NCBI GenBank assembly: GCA_023449855.1
Contig: JAEXHR010000291.1
Coordinates: forward strand, 1-36,534
DNA: 36,534 nucleotides
Source of the DNA: Pseudomonadota bacterium
GTDB lineage: Bacteria; Pseudomonadota; Alphaproteobacteria; Rhizobiales; Xanthobacteraceae
Reading direction: 5' to 3'
Position numbers and translations under genes: made by a program. Below the pieces are notes generated by a model. The model was not told the origin of the DNA, made no database searches, and saw only the letters and a list, made by a program, of their open reading frames with translations. Numbering within the stretch: position 1 is the stretch's first letter; the number at the start of each line of letters is the position of its first letter. This document shows positions 30,689 to 36,534 of the stretch, piece after piece.

Positions 30689-31849
30689 ATGACCGCAGCC
30701 CTTCGTTTCGACCCGATCCGCCTGCCGCCCGAATGCGAGCAACTTCGCAAGGAAGTCCGCGCTTTCCTCGCCGATGAAATCGCCGCAGGCACCTTCGATC
30801 CGCACCGGCCGGTGCAGGAAGATGCCGACAACCGCGAATTCTCCCGCCGCGTCGGCGAGAAGGGCTGGCTCGGCATGACCTGGCCGAAGAAATATGGCGG
30901 TCATGAGCGCAGCTTCCTTGAACGCTATGTGGTCACCGAAGAAATGCGCGTCGCCAATGCGCCGGTACGCCGCTTCTTCGTCGCCGACCGCCAGAGCGGC
31001 CCGGTGCTGCTGAAATATGCGCCCGAGCATATCAAGATGGACATCCTGCCGCGCATCTGCCGCGGCGAGATCTGTTTCTCCATCGGCATGAGCGAGCCGA
31101 ATTCCGGCTCCGACCTGTTCGCCGCCAAGACCAAGGCAACCAGGACCGACGGCGGCTACCTGATCAATGGCAGCAAGATCTGGACGACCTCGGCGCATAT
31201 CGCCGACTACATGATCGCGATCTTCCGCACCTCTCCGCCCACCAAGGAAAATCGCCGCCACGGCCTCACCCAATTCCTGGTCAATATGAAGACCCCAGGC
31301 ATCAAGGTGAATCCGATCGACCAGATCACCGGTCAGCAGGAATTCAACGAAGTCGTCTTTACCGATGCCTTCATTCCCGACGATCACCTGCTCGGAGAAA
31401 TCGATGGCGCCTGGAAACAGGCGACCTCTGAACTCGCTTACGAACGCTCCGGCCCGGAACGCTTCCTCGAGACCTATTACACGCTGACCGAACTGGTCCG
31501 CGCTGTCGGCCCAAATCCCGATACACGCAGCGCCGAAGGCATCGGTCGCCTGGTCGCTCAGCTCCATACCATGCGGCGCATGTCAGTGTCGGTGGCAGGC
31601 ATGCTGCAAGCCGGCAAAGAGCCGGTTGTGGAAGCCTCCATCGTCAAGGATATCGGCACCGTGTGGGAGCAGCAGTTGCCGCACCGGGTCCGCGACCTCG
31701 CTGCCTTCGTCGACGAGAGCGCCTCCAACCACGCCACTCTGGAAGAGATGCTCGACTTCGCCATCAAGACGGCACCGAAGCTCACTATCCAGGGCGGCAC
31801 GACGGAAGTTCTGCGCGGCATCATCGCGCGCGGCCTCGGCCTGCGCTGA
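30689..31849 (+). CDS. Acyl-CoA dehydrogenase, full-length subunit
   Basis: 386 residues. FAD flavoprotein introducing a 2,3-double bond into an acyl-CoA. Seen: N-terminal CEQLRKEVRAFLADEI, WPKKYGGHE, the FAD/substrate segment FSIGMSEPNSGSDLFAAKTKA and INGSKIWTTSAHIADYMI, and C-terminal IQGGTTEVLRGIIARGLGLR. The Glu that acts as base in medium-chain enzymes (YEGT) is Gly here (QGGT), so the base must lie elsewhere, as in FadE/ChsE-type enzymes. Follows the atypical subunit and precedes an enoyl-CoA hydratase, same strand. Substrate class unknown: fatty, dicarboxylic, terpenoid or steroid acyl groups are all possible. Confidence 0.93.
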   Translation: MTAALRFDPIRLPPECEQLRKEVRAFLADEIAAGTFDPHRPVQEDADNREFSRRVGEKGWLGMTWPKKYGGHERSFLERYVVTEEMRVANAPVRRFFVADRQSGPVLLKYAPEHIKMDILPRICRGEICFSIGMSEPNSGSDLFAAKTKATRTDGGYLINGSKIWTTSAHIADYMIAIFRTSPPTKENRRHGLTQFLVNMKTPGIKVNPIDQITGQQEFNEVVFTDAFIPDDHLLGEIDGAWKQATSELAYERSGPERFLETYYTLTELVRAVGPNPDTRSAEGIGRLVAQLHTMRRMSVSVAGMLQAGKEPVVEASIVKDIGTVWEQQLPHRVRDLAAFVDESASNHATLEEMLDFAIKTAPKLTIQGGTTEVLRGIIARGLGLR

Positions 31850-31874
31850 TCACACGAGTTACATCGAGGACATC

Positions 31875-32687
31875 ATGACGACTTACAAGGACATCGCCGT
31901 CGAGACCCGCGGCCACATTGCGATCATCGAGATCCGCAAGCCGCCGCTGAACTTCTTCGACATCCTGCTGATCCAGCAGATCGCCAATGCGCTGGACGAG
32001 ATCGACGCCAATCCAGAGCTGCGCGCCACCGTGCTGTGCGCGCAGGGCAAGGCATTCTGCGCCGGCGCCGATTTCAGCGATCCCAATCGCAAGGAAACGG
32101 TGGCAGATACGAAAGAACAGCAGGGTGATCCCGCCGACAATCTCGGCTCCATCGGCCATCTCTATATGGAAGCCGTGCGCATCTTCCGTGCCAAGAAGCC
32201 GATCGTCGCCGCCGTGCAAGGCGCAGCCATCGGCGGCGGTCTCGGTCTCGCCGTTTCTGCGGACTTCCGTGTGGCTTGCCCGGAAACACGCTTCGCCGCG
32301 AACTTCACCCGCCTCGGCTTCCATCCCGGCTTCGGCCTCACGGTGTCGCTCACCGAACTGGTCGGCAAGAACAATGCGGAACTGATGTTCTACACCTCGC
32401 GCCGCGTCGGCGGCGAGGAAGCCCTGAAGATGGGCCTTGCCAATGTGCTGGTGCCGCAGGATCAGGTCCGCGATGCCGCCATCAAGCTGGCCGAGGAGAT
32501 TGCCGAGAATTCGCCGCTCGGCCTGCTCTCGACCCGCGCCACCATGCGCGCCGGCCTCGCCGACCGTGTCGCCAAGGCGACCGAGCACGAGCTCGCCGAG
32601 CAGACGCGCCTGCGCAAGACGGAAGATTTCAAGGAAGGCGTTGCGGCCACCGCCGAACGCCGCCTGCCGAATTTCAAGGGGCGCTAA
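31875..32687 (+). CDS. Enoyl-CoA hydratase/isomerase family protein
   Basis: 270 residues from ATG 31875 (MTTYKDIAVETRGHIAIIEI), with GAGG 6 bases upstream; the frame is open further back only as a shadow of the dehydrogenase gene. Crotonase-fold signatures: KPPLNFFD, CAQGKAFCAGADFSD for the first oxyanion-hole amide, AAIGGGLGLAVSADFRVA for the second, and FTRLGFHPGFGLTVSL. Hydrates the enoyl-CoA made by the two dehydrogenases. An insertion rich in Lys/Gln/Asp (about 75-95) is slightly unusual. Last gene of the plus-strand operon; strong terminator follows. Confidence 0.93.
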   Translation: MTTYKDIAVETRGHIAIIEIRKPPLNFFDILLIQQIANALDEIDANPELRATVLCAQGKAFCAGADFSDPNRKETVADTKEQQGDPADNLGSIGHLYMEAVRIFRAKKPIVAAVQGAAIGGGLGLAVSADFRVACPETRFAANFTRLGFHPGFGLTVSLTELVGKNNAELMFYTSRRVGGEEALKMGLANVLVPQDQVRDAAIKLAEEIAENSPLGLLSTRATMRAGLADRVAKATEHELAEQTRLRKTEDFKEGVAATAERRLPNFKGR

Positions 32688-32722
32688 GTCCCCGTCGGGT
32701 TTGCCTTGCAAACCTCACACTG

Positions 32723-32748
32723 AAATGGCCGGGCTTGCCCGGCCATTT
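32723..32748 (+). terminator. Intrinsic terminator of the acyl-CoA operon
   Basis: AAATGGCCGGGC (32723-32734), loop TT, GCCCGGCCATTT (32737-32748) then TT: a 12-bp stem with a T-run, 36 bases after the hydratase stop. Confidence 0.9.
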
Positions 32749-32763
32749 TTATTCTATCTCAGC

Positions 32764-32873
32764 CCCTCATGATGAGGAGGCGCGGAGCGCCGTCTCGAAC
32801 CATGAGATGGCTTGGCTCGGACTCTGCAACCATCCTTCGAGACGCGGCCTATGGCCGCTCCTCAGGATGAGGG
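32764..32873. repeat. Palindromic intergenic repeat, family C
   Basis: About 110 bp, from CCCTCATGATGAGGAGGCG to CGCTCCTCAGGATGAGGG, with inner segments CGTCTCGAACCATGAGATGG and CCATCCTTCGAGACGCGG also complementary. Two nested arm pairs around a short core. Resembles the CATCCTTCGAGACGC-type repeats common in Bradyrhizobiaceae. Lies between the two convergent operons. Confidence 0.75.
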
Positions 32874-32892
32874 CGGAGTGTATGGAAGCCTA

Positions 32893-35019
32893 TTAAACTT
32901 TCCGCACCACCAGCGCATCGACGATCGTCACACCTTCTCCCGCCGGATGTACCAGCACGGGATTGAGTTCAATCTCTGTCACATCGTCCTCGAGCTGCGT
33001 CGCCAATTGCGAGATCTGTGCGATCAACCCTGCTGCTGCAGCAACATCGGCCTTCGCCGCTCCGCGAAATCCGTTCAGCAGCGGTGCGCCCTTCAACGCA
33101 TCGAGCATGTCGCAAGCTTCCTGCGCGCTCACCGGCGCGGGCCGATAGACCACATCCTTGAACAGCTCCGTCGTCACGCCGCCGAGCCCGACCATCACCA
33201 TCGGCCCGAAGGTCTTGTCGAGCAATGTGCCGACGATGATCTCGACGCCCTTCTTCGCCATCGGAGACACCAGCACGCCCTGCAACGTCGCCTGCGGCCG
33301 ATGCCTTTGCGCGCCGGCCATCAGCGCATCATAGGCAGCAGCCGCTTCCTCCCTGGTCGCAATACCGACCTTGACGCCGCCGACCTCGCTCTTGTGCGGG
33401 ATATCGTGCGACTGGATCTTCATCGCCACCGGCAAACCGATATCTGCAATCGCTGAGTCGAGCGACGCCCTCCCGGCCACGAGAATTTCATTCGGCACGG
33501 AGACGCCGGCCACTCGCAGGAACATCTTGCTATCATGCTCCGACAATGTCGGCGCAGTGAGATGGCTCGCCAGATCACGCGGGACCGGCACGACACTCGC
33601 GGCGGGCTCGACCGGCTTGAAGCGCGCGTGATCCACCAGCCGGCGCAGCGCCACGCTCACATGCGTGAGGCCGGACAACACCACCACGCCGGACTCCGCA
33701 AGTCCGGCCCGCGCAAAATTCGAGGGCAGTGTGTAGGACCAGAACACGATGGGCTTGCTTTGTGCGTCGATGACGGGCTTCAGCTCCATCGTCTTGAACG
33801 GCATCCGCGTTTCGCTCGACAGCGAAATCACCACCATGATCGCATCGACTTCATCGGACCGGGCGAGCAGTTCGATCGTTTTCTGCAGCCCGCCGCTATG
33901 CACGGCCTGCGCAGTGATATCGATGGGATTGCGCGGCGAGCCGTAGGACGGAATCAGCCCCCGGATAGTCGCCTGCAAACCATCCGACAATTCCGGCACC
34001 TGCATTCCCTGGGCCGATACCGCATCAGCGCCCCAGATGCCCGCACCGCCCGAGACGGTCACGACGGCGACCCGCTCGCCCTTTGGCAGCGGCGATGCCG
34101 TCAGCACGGCCGCGATGCTCACGGCCTCATCGAGATCGTTGGAGACGATGAAGCCGTAGCGCGCGAACACTGCGTCGTAAGCCGCGGTCCAGCCCGCCAT
34201 GCTCGCCGTATGCGAGGCCGCGGCGCGCTCACCGGCACCGGAGCGACCAACCTTGGTGACAATGACGGGTTTGCCGATTGCTGCCGCCTTCTCCGCGGCT
34301 GCCAGGAATTTATCGACGTCGCGAATGCCCTCAATGAACAGCAACACGACATCGGTCGCGGCGTCCTGCACCATGTAGTCAAGGAACTCGCCGGCTCCGA
34401 GATCGGACTCGTTGCCCGTCGAGATCACCGTGCTGAGTGCGATGCCTAGCGCCTTGGCGCGATTGTAGATCGCGAAACCGATACCGCCTGACTGCGCCAC
34501 GATACCGATCCGCTTCCTGGTCGCGGCGAGACGCTGCTGATCCGGCTTCACATCGACGGTCGGGCTGAAAGTCGCAGCGATGCCGGCAATCTGGTTGTAA
34601 TAGCCCTCGGCATTCGGCCCGGAAATGCGCATGCCTGTGCGCTTCGCCAGCGCGGCGATGGCATCCTGCATGGCGATGGAATCGCCCCCCTCTTCGGCAA
34701 AGCCCGACGAGATGACGATCGCATGCTTTACGCAGAGCCTGGCGCAGTCTTCCAGCGCGCCAAGCACCACGCGCGCCGGAATGATCACGATCGCCAGATC
34801 GATCGGCTGTCCGATCGCATCGAGCGACGGATAACATTGCAGTCCATCGATATCGGGATAGTTCGGATTGACTGGATAGATTGCGCCCGCGAATTGGTTC
34901 TTGCGCAGGAAGGCCAGCAGCAGTCCGGGTATCTTGGTGGCATCGCGCGAGGCGCCAATGATGGCGATGCTGGACGGGTTGAAGAACGAGTCCAGCGGAT
35001 GCGGACCTGACACACTCAT
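32893..35019 (-). CDS. Acyl-CoA synthetase, ADP-forming type (acetate-CoA ligase family)
   Basis: 708 residues. Fused alpha-beta form: CoA-binding Rossmann domain (about 8-130, FFNPSSIAIIGASRD), succinyl-CoA ligase-like middle with the phosphohistidine loop AAASHTASMAGW (His270), then a C-terminal ATP-grasp domain (about 485-708, PVAMKIQSHDIPHKSEVGGVKVG, MVGLGGVTTELFKDVVY, EIELNPVLVHP). Reaction of the family: acid + CoA + ATP to acyl-CoA + ADP + Pi. In this locus it would activate the acid that the dehydrogenases oxidise (inference). ATG 35019. Downstream partner of the VOC gene on the same strand. Confidence 0.92.
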   Translation of the reverse strand: MSVSGPHPLDSFFNPSSIAIIGASRDATKIPGLLLAFLRKNQFAGAIYPVNPNYPDIDGLQCYPSLDAIGQPIDLAIVIIPARVVLGALEDCARLCVKHAIVISSGFAEEGGDSIAMQDAIAALAKRTGMRISGPNAEGYYNQIAGIAATFSPTVDVKPDQQRLAATRKRIGIVAQSGGIGFAIYNRAKALGIALSTVISTGNESDLGAGEFLDYMVQDAATDVVLLFIEGIRDVDKFLAAAEKAAAIGKPVIVTKVGRSGAGERAAASHTASMAGWTAAYDAVFARYGFIVSNDLDEAVSIAAVLTASPLPKGERVAVVTVSGGAGIWGADAVSAQGMQVPELSDGLQATIRGLIPSYGSPRNPIDITAQAVHSGGLQKTIELLARSDEVDAIMVVISLSSETRMPFKTMELKPVIDAQSKPIVFWSYTLPSNFARAGLAESGVVVLSGLTHVSVALRRLVDHARFKPVEPAASVVPVPRDLASHLTAPTLSEHDSKMFLRVAGVSVPNEILVAGRASLDSAIADIGLPVAMKIQSHDIPHKSEVGGVKVGIATREEAAAAYDALMAGAQRHRPQATLQGVLVSPMAKKGVEIIVGTLLDKTFGPMVMVGLGGVTTELFKDVVYRPAPVSAQEACDMLDALKGAPLLNGFRGAAKADVAAAAGLIAQISQLATQLEDDVTEIELNPVLVHPAGEGVTIVDALVVRKV

Positions 35020-35129
35020 GGCGTTTCCCGTTTATTTTTGTTGCCGTAGCGCTTCCGAGCGGCGTGGACTTCCGGTTCGCATCGACGAAGCGCGTCAGAA
35101 TAAAGAGAATCGTGCCGCGGCGGCGACGC

Positions 35130-35897
35130 TCAGGCAACGACCCGGAACGTGACCCCGCCCAGCAGAAATGCATCACCGGCCAACGGACATCCGCGCGCCC
35201 GTGCCTTGCCCAGCACCTGCGCGACATCGTTGACGCGGAAGGTCAGTCCGGTCATCGCCTCGGCCTTGCCCTTGCTGAAATGCAGACAGCCATTCGGGAA
35301 GGCGATCTGCGGATCGTCCGATTTCGACGAGGTCAGCGGGATGCCGATGAGATTGCTCCAGTGCTGCGCCAGATCGTAGTGATCCGGGCTCTGCAGCTCG
35401 ACCTCGAGCAGCGCCCGCGTCACGTCATGGCGTATCGATTCCTGCCAGTTCGGCCCGGCCGGCGGATAGATGTCGAAATCGTCGTCGCTGCCGGCAGTGT
35501 GGTTGAATTCGATGAATGCCGCCCGGCAATCGCGTGGATGCAATTGGACGCCATGGTAGGGCGGATGATCGATCACATTGGCCGTGCGCACACCGATGCT
35601 GGCGGCGAAGCGCCCGCGCTCGTCGGGATCCTCGCAGGACAGGATCACCATATAGCCGCCGCGCCCACCGGACCTTTCCAGAAAACGGCCGGCCGCGGTC
35701 CCCGGCTGCGTCGGCGCCACCACTTCGAGCAGCGTGGCATCGACGGGCATCAAGGCATTTTCGAGCCCGTATTTCTCGACATGCGGATCACGGTAGCAGA
35801 CATCGAGGCCGAGAATGGCCGTGATGTCGCTGATGACAGGCTCCAGATGCGGAGCGACCAGACAGACTTGCCGCAACCGCATCTGGCTCATGATCAT
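35130..35897 (-). CDS. VOC-superfamily (glyoxalase-like) protein
   Basis: 255 residues. N-terminus MRLRQVCLVAPHLEPVISDITAILGLDVCYRDP (cited by position) opens a first beta-alpha-beta-beta-beta module as in Glyoxalase-like domain proteins (PF13468-type); a second module starts near RALLEVELQSPDHYDLAQHWSNLIGIPL. Metal ligands are not obvious by eye. ATG 35897 overlaps the upstream hydratase stop (ATGA); ATG 35891 is an alternative. Possible roles are methylmalonyl-CoA epimerase-like or dioxygenase-like; substrate unknown. Translationally coupled to the hydratase, so likely part of the same degradation pathway. Confidence 0.83.
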   Translation of the reverse strand: MIMSQMRLRQVCLVAPHLEPVISDITAILGLDVCYRDPHVEKYGLENALMPVDATLLEVVAPTQPGTAAGRFLERSGGRGGYMVILSCEDPDERGRFAASIGVRTANVIDHPPYHGVQLHPRDCRAAFIEFNHTAGSDDDFDIYPPAGPNWQESIRHDVTRALLEVELQSPDHYDLAQHWSNLIGIPLTSSKSDDPQIAFPNGCLHFSKGKAEAMTGLTFRVNDVAQVLGKARARGCPLAGDAFLLGGVTFRVVA

Positions 35898-36534
35898 TGC
35901 CCCTTGAAAACCGGTTTGCGTTTCTCGACGAAGGCCTTCGCGGCCTCCTTGTGATCCTCGGTGTCGCCGCAGCGGGTGTGATGCATCGACTCGCCGTCGA
36001 AGCAGGCTTCCAGCGTCATCGTCTCGGCATTGTTGATGTTGGTCTTGATATAGCCGTAGGTGATGCTCGGTCCACGGGCGAGCGACATCGCCAGCTCGCG
36101 CGCCGCCGTTTCCACCTCGGCATCGTCGACGACTTTGGTCACCATGCCGAGCGCAAGCGCCTCCTGCGCCGTGAGCACCGGTGACATCAGATACAGTTCG
36201 CGTGCCCTGGCGCTGCCGAGCATCTTGGTGAGGAAGTAAGTGCCGCCGTAGTCACCGGAAAAGCCCACCTTCGCAAAAGCGGTGGTGATCTTCACCGAGG
36301 ACGAGGCGACGCGGAGATCGCAGGATAGCGCAATCGACAGGCCCGCGCCCGCAGCGGCGCCATCGAGCTGCGCCACCACCGGCTTCGCCATCGTGTGCAG
36401 GATGCGCGAGACTTCCATGCCCTTGCGCAGATTGACGCGCTTCGCCTCGAACGGCAGCGGCGCACGACCGGCCGCCATCGACTTGACGTCGCCGCCGACG
36501 CAGAACGTGCCGCCGGCACCCTTGATGAGAACGG
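35894..36534 (-). CDS. Enoyl-CoA hydratase/isomerase family protein (N-terminus beyond window)
   Basis: At least 213 residues; the start lies to the right of the window. Readable frame begins VLIKGAGGTFCVGGDVKSM, the first oxyanion-hole loop of the crotonase fold, followed by AQLDGAAAGAGLSIALSCDLRVAS for the second and KVGFSGDYGGTYFLTKMLG. C-terminal FVEKRKPVFKGQ is typical. The GG-D at the loop (GGDV rather than GADL) and GDYGG are as in EchA-like hydratases acting on branched or aromatic acyl-CoA. Overlaps the VOC gene by 4 bases. Confidence 0.92.
   Translation of the reverse strand, partial: VLIKGAGGTFCVGGDVKSMAAGRAPLPFEAKRVNLRKGMEVSRILHTMAKPVVAQLDGAAAGAGLSIALSCDLRVASSSVKITTAFAKVGFSGDYGGTYFLTKMLGSARARELYLMSPVLTAQEALALGMVTKVVDDAEVETAARELAMSLARGPSITYGYIKTNINNAETMTLEACFDGESMHHTRCGDTEDHKEAAKAFVEKRKPVFKGQ

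Overview
The window looks like ordinary chromosome from an alphaproteobacterium of the Bradyrhizobiaceae (Bradyrhizobium, Rhodopseudomonas, Tardiphaga or Afipia type). Grounds: high GC with strong third-position bias; the linkage ptsP-prfA-prmC-DUF4167, with lysC and ubiG nearby; a FegAB-like iron pair; several intergenic palindromic repeats of kinds common in that family; and an alphaproteobacterial LexA box (GTTC-N7-GTTC). The genus is inferred. I see no prophage, transposase, integrase, CRISPR array, plasmid module or defence island.

Layout. 1-1876: a truncated GAF-LytTR regulator (minus), divergent from a secreted metallo-beta-lactamase-fold protein. 1877-5800: an iron/siderophore operon made of a TonB-dependent FhuA/FegA-like receptor, a PepSY membrane protein of the FoxB/FegB type and a 69-residue membrane protein. 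5773-6485: a non-coding island bracketed by two palindromic repeats; it holds a textbook SOS operator on a sigma-70-like promoter with no recognisable gene behind it. 6505-13709: core genes ubiG and a PH-domain protein (minus), then lysC, ptsP, prfA and prmC (plus). 13710-14984: a long leader with direct repeats, then the Asn-rich DUF4167 gene. 15008-22408: mostly minus-strand genes for a lysozyme-fold-like periplasmic protein, a Nudix hydrolase, a soluble chemoreceptor with three PAS domains, a ribbon-helix-helix protein, an orphan TadE/TadG pair and a LysR regulator. 22766-28529: VanZ-like protein, tRNA-Arg(CCT), several small secreted proteins, a CAP-domain protein, a histone-H1-like basic protein, a PanE-like reductase, a YidB/DUF937 protein and a GlsB/YeaQ membrane protein. 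28574-36534: a fatty-acyl or aromatic-acyl catabolic locus with an SDR, two adjacent acyl-CoA dehydrogenases, two enoyl-CoA hydratases, an ADP-forming-type acyl-CoA synthetase and a VOC protein.

Working together. The iron genes form a complete uptake idea: outer-membrane receptor, then inner-membrane haem-type ferric-siderophore reductase. lysC (aspartate pathway) and ptsP (nitrogen PTS enzyme I) are independent metabolic and regulatory genes. prfA and prmC are functionally coupled because PrmC methylates the GGQ glutamine of release factor 1. The right-hand locus supplies successive beta-oxidation-like steps: CoA activation, dehydrogenation, hydration and an alcohol dehydrogenase-type step. 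Its plus-strand operon starts behind three copies of a quasi-palindromic 9-mer.

The most unusual signals are the orphan SOS promoter island, the inverted repeats in front of ptsP (including a perfect 22-bp palindrome), the repeat-containing leader of the DUF4167 gene, the exact 122-codon triplication in the chemoreceptor, the 12-codon leader ORF overlapping a secreted-protein start, and the repeated operator-like motif at the acyl-CoA dehydrogenase operon. I do not see a clear, complete new system. The SOS island is the best candidate for something undescribed.
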